64,000 nt of DNA from an uncultured Kiritimatiellota bacterium (GTDB lineage Bacteria > Verrucomicrobiota > Kiritimatiellia > RFP12 > UBA1067), in the NCBI GenBank assembly GCA_934643865.1, contig CAKUCX010000001.1, positions 1 to 64,000 on the forward strand. The letters run 5' to 3'. The notes under the pieces were generated by a model. The model did no database searches and was not told where the DNA came from. It saw only the letters and a program-made list of their open reading frames with translations. A program made the position numbers and the translations under genes. This document shows, piece after piece, positions 22,639-32,282 of this stretch. Positions within the stretch are counted from its first letter, which is position 1, and each line of letters begins with the position of its first letter.

Positions 22639-23472
22639 CTACTCCATCTCGTTTCCGATATCCAAAGAATCAAGGTCCAGATCCCCCTCGAAGACCTTCT
22701 TCACAGGTCCCGTGAGGGTGAAGCCCGTCCCCTTCGCGCACCGCCAGTCGCCGTCGATCGTGAGGTTGAACCCCTGCGACGTGTGGACGTGCAGGGGCAG
22801 GGAAAGGCCCTTCGTCTCGACCGCCACGACGGCCGTCGCCACCGCCCCCGTCCCGCACGCGCCGCTCTCGGCCTCCACGCCGCGCTCGTAGGTGCGCAGG
22901 AGGATCTTGTTCGGCGGGATGAACTGGGCGAAGTCGACGTTCGTGCCGTCGGGCTCGAAGGCGGCGGCGAGGCGGAGCCGGCGCCCCAGCCCCTCCACGT
23001 CGACGGCCGCGACGCGCGCGCAGGGGACGACGAAGTGGGGGACGCCGGCGACGATGAAGTCGCCCTTCGTCCCCTCGACGTCCAGCCCGTAGCGGCGGCT
23101 GTGGGGCTCGGGCATCCACACCTTCACCTTGCCCGCGTCGAGGACCTCGGCGTCGACGAGGCCCGCGCGCGTCTCGAACGTCATCGCGCACCCCTTCGCC
23201 GCGCCGATCGCCCGCGCGAACGCCGCGACGCAGCGCGCGCCGTTCCCGCAGAGGTCGGCCTCCGTGCCGTCCGGGTTGAAGAAGACCATGCGGAAGTCGG
23301 CGACGGACGAGGGCTGCACGAGGATGACGCCCTCGCAGCCGATGCCCGTGCGCGCCGCCGCGAGCGCCGCGAGGCGCAGGTGGTCGTGGGCGGGGAAGCG
23401 CTCCGCGCGGTCGTCGATGAGGACGAAGTCGTTGCCCGCGCCATGCATCTTCACGAAGTGGACCGCCTTCAT
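22639..23472 (-). CDS. dapF: Diaminopimelate epimerase
   Basis: Interconverts LL- and meso-diaminopimelate for lysine and peptidoglycan. The 277 residues include VKMHGAGNDFVLIDD, the first catalytic cysteine in ADLCGNGARCVAAFARA and the second in ESGACGTGAVATAV. The ATG at 23472 overlaps the stop of the S41 protease gene (TGATG); a GTG one codon upstream is possible. Presence of dapF indicates DAP-type peptidoglycan or lysine synthesis. Confidence 0.97.
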   Translation of the reverse strand: MKAVHFVKMHGAGNDFVLIDDRAERFPAHDHLRLAALAAARTGIGCEGVILVQPSSVADFRMVFFNPDGTEADLCGNGARCVAAFARAIGAAKGCAMTFETRAGLVDAEVLDAGKVKVWMPEPHSRRYGLDVEGTKGDFIVAGVPHFVVPCARVAAVDVEGLGRRLRLAAAFEPDGTNVDFAQFIPPNKILLRTYERGVEAESGACGTGAVATAVVAVETKGLSLPLHVHTSQGFNLTIDGDWRCAKGTGFTLTGPVKKVFEGDLDLDSLDIGNEME

Positions 23473-25739
23473 CACTCGCGCCCTCCCTGGAGGAGCTGGA
23501 GCCAGGCGGGGATGCGCGGCGGCTGCGCGGGCGCGGCGGGCGCCTCGCCGCCGCGCGTCAGGCGCGCAAGGTCGGCAAGCACGTTCATGGCCTCGGTGAG
23601 GACGATGTCGCGCTTCCGCGCGGCGGCGGCGTCCCGCTCGTCCGCCTCGTCCGCCTCGGGCGGCTCCTCGTCCTCAAGCGCGGCCTCGTCCGCCTCGTCG
23701 AGGATCGCGCGCTCCTCCTTCATCATCTTCTTGCGCGCCGCGCGCTCCAGGGGCGCCGTGCGGCGCTCGGAGAGGTCGCGGCAGAGCTTCACCACCTGCA
23801 GGCGGCGCGCCCATTCGGGGCTCGCCCGGACGCGGGCGGCGGAGAGTTCCTTCAGGCGCGGCACGAAGTCCTGCATGTTCCAGATCGCGTCGTAGCTCGC
23901 CGGCTCGATGCGGCTCCACGGCAGCGCGTTCGGCAGGTTGTCCTCGCCGATGTCCGTCCGTTCGTCGAAGGCGGAGGGGAGGCGGATGTCGCTCGCGACG
24001 CCCCGCACCTGCGTCGAGGAGCCGTTGATGCGGTAGAAGCGGGCCGTCGTGATCTTCATCGAGCCGTACTCCGCGCGCCCCATCGGCATCACGGTCTGCA
24101 CCGTGCCCTTGCCGTGCGACTGCGTGTCGCCGAGGACGAGCGCGCGCCCCGTGTCCTGCAGCACGCCCGCGACGATCTCCGAGGCGCTGGCGGAGTGGCG
24201 GTCGATGAGGACGACGAGCGGCTTGCGGAAGGCGAACGTCGGCTGGTCCGGGAACGTGGGCAGCACGTAGAGGTTGCGCGTCTCGCGGATCTGCACGACG
24301 GGGCACGGCCCGGGGTTCGGCCGCACGAAGAGCGCCGAGAGGAGGACGGCCTCCTTGAGCGAGCCGCCCCCGTTGCCGCGCAGGTCGAGCACCATGCCGT
24401 CCACGCCCTGCGTGTTGAACCGCGCGATCCACTTCGCGACGTCGAGCGAGCAGGAGCGGTAGCCGGGGTCGTTCGGGCGCTTGTCCATCGTGCCATAGAA
24501 CGCGGGGAGCTTCACGTAGCCCATTTTGTTCGACGCGCCGTTGAGCGTGACCTGCTCCACGCGCCCCGTCGCCGCCTGGTCCTCCAGCTTGATCTCGTCG
24601 CGGACGAGCGGCACGCGCCGGCGGGAGGAGCCGTTCTTGTCCGTCACCTCCAGGACGACCCTCGTGTTCTTCTTGCCCCGGATCTTCTTGATGGACTTGC
24701 GCATCGGCTTCCAGACGACGTCCTCCACGGGGCCGTCGCCCTGCCCGACGCCGACGATCTTGTCGCCCGCCTTGATGGAGCCCTCGCGCGCCATCGGCCC
24801 GCCCTTCATGACCTCCTTGATCTCCAGCGCGCCGTCGTCCATCGACTGCGAGAGGACGGCGCCGACGCCGCAGAGCGACAGGCTCATGTCCATGTCGAAG
24901 TCCTCCTTGCTGTCGGGCGCCATGTACCCCGAATGCGGGTCGTAGGCCATCGCCGTCGCGAGCAGGTAGCGCTCCATCACCTTCGTCTCGTCCAGCTCGG
25001 TCAAGACCCACGCGAGGTAGTGGCGGTACTTGTTCAGCAGGGCCTCCTTCGGCGTCGGCTCGGGCTTCTCGGCGGCGGCGACGGCGTTCGTGCCGTCCGC
25101 CTTCGCCTCCGCCTTCCCCCTGTCCTTCGTCGCCTTCCTCCCCCTGGCGCGCGCCTTCTTCTTTCCGCCGTCCGAGGCGGCGTCCTCCTCCTCGTCGAGC
25201 TCGCGGCCGAGCGTCTGCGCAAGAAGCTCGTTCTTGATGCGCCGGCGCCAGATGTCGTCGCGCGCGGCGTCGGTCTCCGGCCACGGGGCGTCCTTGCGGT
25301 TGTAGAGGTACGTCTCGTCGACGGCGAAGTCGATCTCGCCCTTCTCCAGGTAGTTCGTCGCGAAGGCGATGCATGCGCCGAGGCGGCGCACGAACGTGCG
25401 GTGGACGTCGTAGGCGAAGGAGACGTCGCCGCGCCGCAGCGCCGCGCCGATCCGCGTCTGCATCGGCGCGAAGCGGTCCAGGTCGCTCTGGAGGAAGACG
25501 GCGTGGTTGTAGTCGTACATCGTCACGAGGTTCGTCCATGCGCGCTGCGAGACCGCGTCGTCGAGCGTCTGCTGCGTGACGTGGTACGCGGGCAGCATGT
25601 TGGCGAGCTTCCGCGCGATGTTGCCGAAATGCCCCTGCGGCGCGAGCGCGAGCGCGCGCTCCAGCGAAGGCGCCTCCTCTGCGACGGCGGCGGACAGGCA
25701 GGCCGCCAGGCAGGCGGCGATCAGGATCCTCTTCTTCAT
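23472..25739 (-). CDS. Tail-specific (S41) carboxy-terminal processing protease
   Basis: A 755-residue periplasmic protease of the Prc/CtpA family. Signal peptide 1-20 (MKKRILIAACLAACLSAAVA), a helical N-domain, a charged Lys/Arg/Glu-rich insert (~175-215), a PDZ domain (~290-370: LCGVGAVLSQ, GGPMAREGSIKAGDKIVGV), and the S41 catalytic domain with GMVLDLRGNGGGSL, the Ser cluster SASASE (about 516-520) and Lys in SHGKGTVQ (about 544). The C-terminal ~120 residues are helical and acidic. Prc enzymes cleave C-terminal tails of envelope proteins. Its ATG overlaps the NERD gene stop (ATGA). Confidence 0.95.
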   Translation of the reverse strand: MKKRILIAACLAACLSAAVAEEAPSLERALALAPQGHFGNIARKLANMLPAYHVTQQTLDDAVSQRAWTNLVTMYDYNHAVFLQSDLDRFAPMQTRIGAALRRGDVSFAYDVHRTFVRRLGACIAFATNYLEKGEIDFAVDETYLYNRKDAPWPETDAARDDIWRRRIKNELLAQTLGRELDEEEDAASDGGKKKARARGRKATKDRGKAEAKADGTNAVAAAEKPEPTPKEALLNKYRHYLAWVLTELDETKVMERYLLATAMAYDPHSGYMAPDSKEDFDMDMSLSLCGVGAVLSQSMDDGALEIKEVMKGGPMAREGSIKAGDKIVGVGQGDGPVEDVVWKPMRKSIKKIRGKKNTRVVLEVTDKNGSSRRRVPLVRDEIKLEDQAATGRVEQVTLNGASNKMGYVKLPAFYGTMDKRPNDPGYRSCSLDVAKWIARFNTQGVDGMVLDLRGNGGGSLKEAVLLSALFVRPNPGPCPVVQIRETRNLYVLPTFPDQPTFAFRKPLVVLIDRHSASASEIVAGVLQDTGRALVLGDTQSHGKGTVQTVMPMGRAEYGSMKITTARFYRINGSSTQVRGVASDIRLPSAFDERTDIGEDNLPNALPWSRIEPASYDAIWNMQDFVPRLKELSAARVRASPEWARRLQVVKLCRDLSERRTAPLERAARKKMMKEERAILDEADEAALEDEEPPEADEADERDAAAARKRDIVLTEAMNVLADLARLTRGGEAPAAPAQPPRIPAWLQLLQGGRE

Positions 25740-26365
25740 AGACGTGTCTCCATCAAAAGGGCGAGCCGGTCGACCTCGTTCGGCGCGAGGGCGGCGGGGC
25801 GGCCCGAAAGCCACTCCACCAAGCGGGAGGCGTTGAGCGCCGTCGTGCGCCCGATGGACAGCCGGCCGTCCACCAGCGTGTCCGAGGCGAGGCAGAGGAC
25901 GGGCGCGACGTCGCCCGTCCAGCCGGCGGCCTTCAGGGCGGCCTTCACCGCGTCCGCCTGGCGCGCGGCCTGCGCAAGCGGCGCGCGGTCCGCGAGGACG
26001 CCGTCGACGAGCATCTCGCCGCGCGCGGCCGTCACGCGCCCCCGCCAATTCTTCGTCTCCACGGCGTAGACGCCCGCCGGGCCGACGACGACGTGGTCGA
26101 CGTGGCATGCGCCCGCCGCGCAGTCGTGGAAGACGTGCCACGTGTCCGGCAGGGCCTCCAGAACCGCCGCCACGCGCTCCTCGCCGCGCGCACCCTTGAA
26201 GTAGGACTCGACGCGCCGCAGCCCCTTCCGCCAGAAGAGCGCCGTCGCCGCGACGGTCGCCGCGAAGCCGAGGGCAAACCACGCGGGGTGGCGGCCGAGG
26301 ACGAGCGAGGCCGCACAGGCACCGAGGGCCGTGCAGCAGAGGAAGACCGGCCAGAGGGACGCCAT
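25736..26365 (-). CDS. NERD domain protein with two membrane helices
   Basis: A nuclease-related-domain protein. Two hydrophobic helices come first (ASLWPVFLCCTALGACAASLVLG and FALGFAATVAATALFW regions), then the NERD core: GARGEERVAAVLEALPD, CHVDHVVVGPAGVYAVETKNWRG, in which Asp, Glu and Lys match a restriction-endonuclease-like active site. Function of such membrane NERD proteins is not established. I prefer the ATG at 26365 because AAGGTG lies 8 nt upstream; an ATG at 26413 adds 16 residues but has no ribosome site and lies only 6 nt from the octamer array. It is coupled to the S41 protease gene. Confidence 0.8.
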   Translation of the reverse strand: MASLWPVFLCCTALGACAASLVLGRHPAWFALGFAATVAATALFWRKGLRRVESYFKGARGEERVAAVLEALPDTWHVFHDCAAGACHVDHVVVGPAGVYAVETKNWRGRVTAARGEMLVDGVLADRAPLAQAARQADAVKAALKAAGWTGDVAPVLCLASDTLVDGRLSIGRTTALNASRLVEWLSGRPAALAPNEVDRLALLMETRL

Positions 26366-26419
26366 CGTCCCCCGCACCTTGGCCCATTCGCCTGGATTGC
26401 CGTGTCGAACCATTGGAGA

Positions 26420-26475
26420 TTAAGTGGTTAAGTAGTTAAGTGGTTAAGTGGTTAAGTGATTAAGTGGTTAAGTGG
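26420..26475 (-). repeat. Octamer tandem array (TTAAGTGG)7
   Basis: Seven consecutive 8-bp units on the plus strand: TTAAGTGG five times, TTAAGTAG once and TTAAGTGA once. The array fills almost the whole gap between the dxs stop and the NERD gene. On the minus strand its first units encode the final Leu-Thr-Thr and the stop of dxs. Confidence 0.95.
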
Positions 26476-28295
26476 CGGGATGCGATGCGGGCGGCGAGGG
26501 AGGCGGCGTCGAAGCCGTGGCGCCGCTCCAGCTCCGCGACCGCGCCGTGGCCGATGAACACATCCGGCCAGCCCAGGCGCAGGTCTGCGCCGAGCGCCTC
26601 GCCGAAGCCGCCCGCGACGCTGCCGTTTTCAAGGGAGACGATGAACGCGCCCGCCGCGCGCTGGCGCGCGAGGAGCGCGGCGTCGAAGGGCTTGACGAAG
26701 CGCGCGTCGACGACGCCCGCCGCGACGCCCCGCCCGGCGAGCCGCCGCCGCACCTCCAGGGCCTTGGGAACCTGGTCGCCCAGCGCCCAGATCTGGACCT
26801 TCGCCTCTTCGCCGCAGAGCGGCCGGGCCGCGCCGAGCGCAATCGTTCCCTCGCCCCGGTCCCCGCCCGCCGGCGCCGTGCCGCGTGGGTAGCGGATGAC
26901 CCAGGGCCCGCCCGTCTCCAGCGCCAGGGCGAGCAGCCGCCGCAGGTCGTCCGCGTCGGCGGGCTGGCAGATCGTCAGGTTCGGCAGGCCGCGCAGCATG
27001 GAAATGTCGAACAGGCCGTGGTGTGTGCGCCCGTCGCGCCCGACGCACCCCGCGCGGTCCACGGCGAGGACGACGGGCAGCTTCAGGAGACAGACGTCGT
27101 GCATCACCTGGTCGACGGCGCGCTGGAGGAAGGACGAATAGACGGCGACAACGGGCCGCATGCCCGCCTTCGCGAGCCCCGCCGCGAACGCCACGAGATG
27201 CTCCTCGCAGATGCCCACGTCGAAGAACCGCGCCGGGAACGTCCGCGCAAAGGCGGCGAGGCCCGTGCCGTCGCGCATGGCCGCCGTCAACGCGCAGACC
27301 CGCGCGTCCGCGCGGGCGGCCTGCACGAGCGCGTCCCCGAAGACCTCGCTCCAGCACGGGGCCGCCGCCGGCCGCCGGTCCGGGTGCGCGGGGTCGAACG
27401 GCCCCACGCCGTGCCAGGCCGTGGGGTCCGCCTCCGCCGGCGCGAACCCCCTGCCCTTGCGGGTGACGACGTGGACGACGACGCTCCGCTTGTCGTCCCG
27501 CGCGACGGCGAACGCCTGCTGCAGCGCCGCGACGTCGTGCCCGTCCACGGGGCCGATGTACCGCAGCCCCAACGACTCGAAGAACGCATTCCCCAGCAGC
27601 ATCGACTTCAGCGCCCGTTCGATGCGGTGGTAGAACCCGCGCAGGAACGTGAGGTGGGCCCGGTGCCCCATCCGCTCCAGGACCGCCTTCGCGCGGTTGT
27701 AGCGGATGCCCGTGAGGAGCCGCCCGAGGATCCGCGCGCACGCCCCCACGTTCCGCGAGATGGACATCGCGTTGTCGTTGACGACGAGGATCACCTTCCC
27801 CTTCAGGTTCCCGCAGTAGTTGAGGGCCTCCAGCGACAGGCCGTTCGCGAGCGCCGCGTCGCCGACGACCGCGACGACCTGCTCGTCGCCGCCCTTCAGA
27901 CCGCGCGCCGTCGCCATGCCCTCGGCCACCGAAAGCGCGTTCCCCGCATGGCCCGCCACAAAGGCGTCGCACGGCGTCTCCTCCGGGTTGCAGAAGCCCG
28001 AAAGGCCGTCGAGCTGGCGGATCGTCCCCATCTGCGCGCGCCGCCCCGTGAGGATCTTCCAGGCGTAGGTCTGGTGCCCGACGTCCCAGACGATCCGGTC
28101 GCGGGCGGGATCGAAGACGCGCAGGAGGCCGATCACAAGCTCCACCGCGCCGAGCGAGCTTGCGAGGTGGCCGCCCGTCTTGGAGACGCACGCGATGATT
28201 TCGCCGCGCACGAGCCGCGCCAGTTCGGGCAGCTCGGCGGCCGGGAGGCGGCGCACGTCGGCCGGGCCGCGCACGGCGTCAAGCGAAACGCTCAT
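26460..28295 (-). CDS. dxs: 1-deoxy-D-xylulose-5-phosphate synthase
   Basis: Thiamine-diphosphate enzyme making DXP from pyruvate and glyceraldehyde-3-phosphate, first step of the MEP pathway. The 611 residues show GGHLASSLGAVELVIGLL, WDVGHQTYAWKILTGR, AVVGDAALANGLSLEALN, GPVDGHDVAALQ, FDVGICEEHLVAFAAGLA and DRAGCVGRDGRTHHGLFD. Its last residues (LTT) and TAA stop come from the octamer array downstream, so the native C-terminus has been replaced or extended. Its ATG overlaps the uppS stop (ATGA). Confidence 0.97.
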   Translation of the reverse strand: MSVSLDAVRGPADVRRLPAAELPELARLVRGEIIACVSKTGGHLASSLGAVELVIGLLRVFDPARDRIVWDVGHQTYAWKILTGRRAQMGTIRQLDGLSGFCNPEETPCDAFVAGHAGNALSVAEGMATARGLKGGDEQVVAVVGDAALANGLSLEALNYCGNLKGKVILVVNDNAMSISRNVGACARILGRLLTGIRYNRAKAVLERMGHRAHLTFLRGFYHRIERALKSMLLGNAFFESLGLRYIGPVDGHDVAALQQAFAVARDDKRSVVVHVVTRKGRGFAPAEADPTAWHGVGPFDPAHPDRRPAAAPCWSEVFGDALVQAARADARVCALTAAMRDGTGLAAFARTFPARFFDVGICEEHLVAFAAGLAKAGMRPVVAVYSSFLQRAVDQVMHDVCLLKLPVVLAVDRAGCVGRDGRTHHGLFDISMLRGLPNLTICQPADADDLRRLLALALETGGPWVIRYPRGTAPAGGDRGEGTIALGAARPLCGEEAKVQIWALGDQVPKALEVRRRLAGRGVAAGVVDARFVKPFDAALLARQRAAGAFIVSLENGSVAGGFGEALGADLRLGWPDVFIGHGAVAELERRHGFDAASLAARIASRHLTT

Positions 28296-28975
28296 GCGTG
28301 CCCTCCCATGCGGCGCTCGCGCCGCGCGTAGGCGGCAAGCGCGCCGTCGAACGCCGCGCGGTCGAAGTCCGGCCAGAGGACGTCCGTCACGAAAAGCTCG
28401 CTGTAGGCGCACTGCCAGAGGAGGAAGTTCGAGAGGCGGAACTCGCCCGACGTGCGCACGATCAGGTCGGGATCCGGCAGGTCGGGCGCATAGAGGCACT
28501 GCGCAAACGCCGCATCCGTCCGCTCCTCGGCGGGGAGCGCGGCGAAGCGACGCGCGGCGTCGGCGATCTCGGCGCGCCCGCCGTAGGAAAGCGCGACGAC
28601 GAGCTGGCGCGTGAAGGCGGCCGTCTCCGCCTCCAGCGCGGCGATGCGCCGCCGCAGCGCGGGCGAGAGGTCGTCGCGGCGGCCGATGACGCGCAGGCGC
28701 ACGTCGTCCGCGACGAGCCGCGCGCGCTGCTTGTCGAGGAAATGCCCCAGAAGCCGCATGAGCCCTTCCACTTCGGCCTTCGGCCGGCGCCAGTTCTCCG
28801 TCGAGAACGCATAGACGGTCAGGATCTCGACGCCCACTTCGCCGCACCATCCGAGGACGCGCTCCAGCGTCTCAGCGCCCGCGCGGTGCCCGGCGAGGCG
28901 CGGCTTCCCGCGCGCGAGGGCCCAGCGGCCGTTGCCGTCCATGATGATGGCGAGATGGCGGGGGACGCCGTTCAT
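28292..28975 (-). CDS. uppS: Isoprenyl transferase (undecaprenyl diphosphate synthase)
   Basis: cis-Prenyltransferase that builds the C55 lipid carrier for cell-wall and glycan synthesis. The 227 residues contain HLAIIMDGNGRWA (diphosphate-binding Asp), LAGHRAGAETLERVL, LTVYAFSTENWRRPK, LVVALSYGGRAEI, and PDLIVRTSGEFRLSNFLLWQ. Both ends overlap neighbours by 4 nt, coupling the GT39 gene, uppS and dxs. This joins isoprenoid supply to a lipid-linked-sugar transferase. Confidence 0.96.
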   Translation of the reverse strand: MNGVPRHLAIIMDGNGRWALARGKPRLAGHRAGAETLERVLGWCGEVGVEILTVYAFSTENWRRPKAEVEGLMRLLGHFLDKQRARLVADDVRLRVIGRRDDLSPALRRRIAALEAETAAFTRQLVVALSYGGRAEIADAARRFAALPAEERTDAAFAQCLYAPDLPDPDLIVRTSGEFRLSNFLLWQCAYSELFVTDVLWPDFDRAAFDGALAAYARRERRMGGHA

Positions 28976-30588
28976 TTCGCCGCCTCCTGCGCGGCGCGGC
29001 GCGTCAGGAGGAGCAGCGTCGTCGCGTTCTGGCCGAAGTTCGGCTCGCGCGTCCGAAGCTCGTAGCGCGTCTTGAGGAGGTCGAAGAAGCGCGTCTGCTC
29101 CTCGAACGGCACCTCCGCGCACGTCGGCGCGGCGATCGCGAAGCCGTAGCCGCTGAAGGCGGCGGCCGTCGCGGGCGCGTCGGAAAGGAGCTGCGCCATC
29201 CGCTCGCGGTTGAGGACGTGGAGGGCGCGCGCCTCCTCGGTCTTCATGTCCGGGAAGTAGCTAAACGGCCCCATCTCAAGGCCGGGCGGCACCGTGCGCC
29301 CCGTCTCGACGGCGAGGTAGAGGTCCTGCGTGAGGAGCGTCGTCCCCTGCGGGTCGAGCGCCTGCAGTTCGCGCCCCACCAGGCGCAGCTTCGCGAGCTC
29401 GGTCATTTCCTTCTTCTGGCTCCAGAAGCGGTCCTGGCCGTAGGTGGCCCACTCCTGCAGCATCGGGGAGGTGAAGGAGACGAGCCCGGCGGCAAGCGCA
29501 ACGAACCACATGGCCGCGCGCGGCGCGGCGGCCCGCCGGGCGAACCCCGCCACGATCAGCACCGTCAGCATCCCCATGATCGGCACCTGGTAGTCGTCGT
29601 AGGGGAACGGCGCGCTGAGCTGGAGGAGAAACACCGCCGCGAAGCCGAGGCCGAGCATCCACAGCACCGCCCGCTGCCCATCCCCGTATGCCTCCCCGGC
29701 GGACACATGGCCCCTCTCCCGCCGCATCCACAGCGCACACCCGGCGAAAAGCACCACGCCGAGCGCCGCATACCCCCGCGCGAGGCGGCTCACGCTCCCC
29801 AGCGCGAAGAACGGGTCGAACCCGCCCCGCGCCGCATGGTAGTTCTGCGCCGCGAGAAGCCCCCGCAGCGAGGCCGGATCGCACGCGAAGAAGCCGTAGG
29901 TCAGCGCAAGGCCCGCAACGCCGCCGAGCCCGAACCAGAGGAAGCCCCAGCGGAACGCGCGGAAACGGACGAGCAGCACACACCCCACCACGGGCAGGAT
30001 CAGCAGCAGCGAAATGCGCGTCCCCGTCGCGCACGCAAGCGAAAAGCCACCGGCGGCGAGGAGCAGCGCGGATCCGGCACCACGGCGGACGCCCCCGCAG
30101 ATTCCATGGGCGATCAACAGCAATCCGCCCAGCAGGAAGAGCGACCCGAGCGCGTAGGTCTTCGGAATCGTCGTGAAGTAGAGGTGGTAGAGGTTCCCGC
30201 CGAGCAGCGCGAAGACGGCGAACCCGGCGAGCGGACGGCGGTTCGGCGGCACGAGCCGACGGACGAGGGCGACCGCGCAGAAAGTCGCGAGGAAACCGAG
30301 GGCAAGCGTCACCACGCGCCCGCCGAGCAGACCGTGGAGCGGCGAGGCCATGCCCCAGACCGGCGCGAGAACGGCGTAGACGAAGGGCATCGTCGGCCCC
30401 TGCGTGAAGAAGAAGTCCCGATACGGCAGCTTCCCCGCGCGCACCATCTGCGCCGCGTAGAGATACCAGCCCTCGTCCTGGTTCAGCCCCCCGAACCACA
30501 CCGCAAGGACGGCGCAGCAGACGGCCAGCGCCGCGGCAAAGAGCCACGGCGCGCGCGCCGACGTCAGGAACTCGCTCATCCGTCTCAT
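28972..30588 (-). CDS. GT39-type membrane glycosyltransferase
   Basis: A polytopic membrane protein of about 538 residues resembling the ArnT/PMT-like glycosyltransferase 39 family, which uses polyprenyl-phosphate sugars. TM1 (PWLFAAALAVCCAVLAVWF) is followed by the catalytic acidic motif NQDEGWYLYAAQMVRAG in the first external loop, FFTQGPTMPFVYAVL, then about ten more helices and a C-terminal soluble part (~380-538). The start at 30588 is 13 nt after TAAAAT; 30579 is possible, and an ATG at 30603 lies within the promoter box itself. Coupled to uppS by an ATGA overlap. Confidence 0.87.
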   Translation of the reverse strand: MRRMSEFLTSARAPWLFAAALAVCCAVLAVWFGGLNQDEGWYLYAAQMVRAGKLPYRDFFFTQGPTMPFVYAVLAPVWGMASPLHGLLGGRVVTLALGFLATFCAVALVRRLVPPNRRPLAGFAVFALLGGNLYHLYFTTIPKTYALGSLFLLGGLLLIAHGICGGVRRGAGSALLLAAGGFSLACATGTRISLLLILPVVGCVLLVRFRAFRWGFLWFGLGGVAGLALTYGFFACDPASLRGLLAAQNYHAARGGFDPFFALGSVSRLARGYAALGVVLFAGCALWMRRERGHVSAGEAYGDGQRAVLWMLGLGFAAVFLLQLSAPFPYDDYQVPIMGMLTVLIVAGFARRAAAPRAAMWFVALAAGLVSFTSPMLQEWATYGQDRFWSQKKEMTELAKLRLVGRELQALDPQGTTLLTQDLYLAVETGRTVPPGLEMGPFSYFPDMKTEEARALHVLNRERMAQLLSDAPATAAAFSGYGFAIAAPTCAEVPFEEQTRFFDLLKTRYELRTREPNFGQNATTLLLLTRRAAQEAAK

Positions 30589-30601
30589 GAGGTGAACGGG
30601 C

Positions 30602-30607
30602 ATTTTA
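30602..30607 (-). promoter_or_regulatory. Extended -10 box for GT39-uppS-dxs
   Basis: TGGTAAAAT on the minus strand, 13 nt before the ATG at 30588. The predicted leader is only about 6-15 nt. Confidence 0.55.
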
Positions 30608-30696
30608 CCATTTTTCGCTTCTGCGCGGAAGGCGATGTGCGCGCGAACTCAACCGCCTCCGGCGGCGCGTCGATTCCCCGCCCGGCGCAATGCGCC

Positions 30697-32259
30697 CTAT
30701 TTGACGACAACACGGCCGACGGGGTAGCGGCGCCCGACGCCGCCCTTCAGCGGCAGCGCGAGGCGCGGCGTGCCGTCCCGGTCGCCGAGCGACACGGCGA
30801 GCGTGTAGGCGCCGGGCGTCAGGGTGGGGACGCGCGTGTCGGTCGCGAAGGCGCCGACCTTCTTCGCCTGCGTGTACACCCACACGCCGTCGTTCGCCTG
30901 CGGGATCTCCCCCGCCCAGCCGAACGTGCAGCGGCTCTTCAGCGCAACGGGCCGTTCGACGCCGTTGAGCGTCGGCTGCGCGTCCGCGAAGTCGAAGCGC
31001 TCGTCCGACGAAACCCACGCGACGCGCCCCCTGTCGTCGAGGAGCGTCCAGGCGAGCGTCGCGCCCTTGTAGCGGCGCGCGACGCCGACGTTCACCCAGG
31101 TGGACGCGAACTCGACCGGCTCGCCGACCGTCACCTCGTCCGGGAACGCCGCCTCGCGCAGCTCGAAGCGGTAGCCGAGGCGCCGCGCCGCGCGCGCGTA
31201 GGCGTCCTTCGAGCCGTCGAAGCAGACCTTCGGCCAGCCGTGGATGGAGAGCCACGAGGCCTGGTACGCCTCCACGCTCTCGACGAGCTTCTCGTCGCTC
31301 CACGCGCCGCGCTCGTTCGAGAGGTCGTAGTGTTCGTGTTCGACGAAGGTCGGCGCGGCGGGCGCGAAGTACTGCGCCCAGTCCGCGTGGAACCACCACG
31401 GATGCTGCTTCAGGCGCGCGGAGACCATCGACGGCGTGAAGACGAGGATCGAGTCGTCGCGGAAGCCGAAGCCGAGGTCGTGCGCGTACTTCATGAGCGG
31501 CACCTCGGCGGCGGGTTTCGGGTTCGACGAGCCCGCCTGGTCGTCGATGCAGAGGATCGTCGTGTTCGGCAGCAGGCGGCGGTGCATCTCGTAGTGCTTG
31601 AAGAACGCGGCCTCGGGGTCCTTCCCGGCGGCCTTCATCTCCTTCGCGTAGGCGCGCGTGTGCCCCTCGCCCCACATGCCGATCGTTCCCACGTCCACGA
31701 ACGCGACGGACGGCTTGCCGTCGTAGCGCCGCGCGAACGCCTTGAGGAAGTTCTCCAGCTTGGCGAGGAAGACCGGGTCGCCGTAGTCCGGCTCCCAGAT
31801 CTCCAGCTCCTCGCCCGGCGGCTCCTTGCCGAAGATCTTGATCATCTTCATCTTGAAGAACCACCCCTTCGCACCCGCCTTGCGCACCCACTCCGGCGTC
31901 GCGTAGGCCCAGCGCGACTCGCAGCAGGTGAGGCGGAAGCCGATCTGCTTGCCGGCTGCGATCCACGGCGCGGCGTAGCTGTCGAAGAGGTCCCAGCGGT
32001 AGACGCCCTCCTCGGGTTCCAGGAGGCACCACGGGAGGCGGAAGTAGGCGCAGCCCGTGCCGGGGAACCAGTCGAGGACGTCGCCGCGTTCCTGGAGCTG
32101 CCCGTACGCCCACTGCCGGTTCGAGTAGTGGTACATGACAAGCCCCATGTCCGGGTTGACCAGGATCTCGTCCGTGTTCGCTGGGCGGACCGTCGCGGCC
32201 TGCGCCCCCGCCAGCGCGCAGAGCGCCAGCGCCAGCATCGTCTCTCTCGTCCTCTTCAT
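30697..32259 (-). CDS. Secreted DUF4832-type glycosidase-like protein
   Basis: A 520-residue exported protein with a signal peptide at 1-21 (MKRTRETMLALALCALAGAQA). The central part resembles a GH42/GH-A-like barrel followed by a DUF4832 domain: NPDMGLVMYHYSNRQW, CAYFRLPWCLLEPEEGVYRWD, FVDVGTIGMWGEGHT, PNTTILCIDDQAGSSNP, HADWAQYF. The C-terminal ~110 residues are a beta domain. Likely an extracellular glycan hydrolase; no substrate can be given. GGAGAAGG precedes the ATG, and the GH27 gene stops 24 nt upstream, so the two are probably one unit. Confidence 0.83.
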   Translation of the reverse strand: MKRTRETMLALALCALAGAQAATVRPANTDEILVNPDMGLVMYHYSNRQWAYGQLQERGDVLDWFPGTGCAYFRLPWCLLEPEEGVYRWDLFDSYAAPWIAAGKQIGFRLTCCESRWAYATPEWVRKAGAKGWFFKMKMIKIFGKEPPGEELEIWEPDYGDPVFLAKLENFLKAFARRYDGKPSVAFVDVGTIGMWGEGHTRAYAKEMKAAGKDPEAAFFKHYEMHRRLLPNTTILCIDDQAGSSNPKPAAEVPLMKYAHDLGFGFRDDSILVFTPSMVSARLKQHPWWFHADWAQYFAPAAPTFVEHEHYDLSNERGAWSDEKLVESVEAYQASWLSIHGWPKVCFDGSKDAYARAARRLGYRFELREAAFPDEVTVGEPVEFASTWVNVGVARRYKGATLAWTLLDDRGRVAWVSSDERFDFADAQPTLNGVERPVALKSRCTFGWAGEIPQANDGVWVYTQAKKVGAFATDTRVPTLTPGAYTLAVSLGDRDGTPRLALPLKGGVGRRYPVGRVVVK

Positions 32260-32282
32260 GCCTTCTCCTCGGTTGTTCACGG

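Noticed and set aside
26420..26475. CRISPR array
   Set aside because: The 8-bp units are contiguous with no spacers, and no cas genes are nearby.
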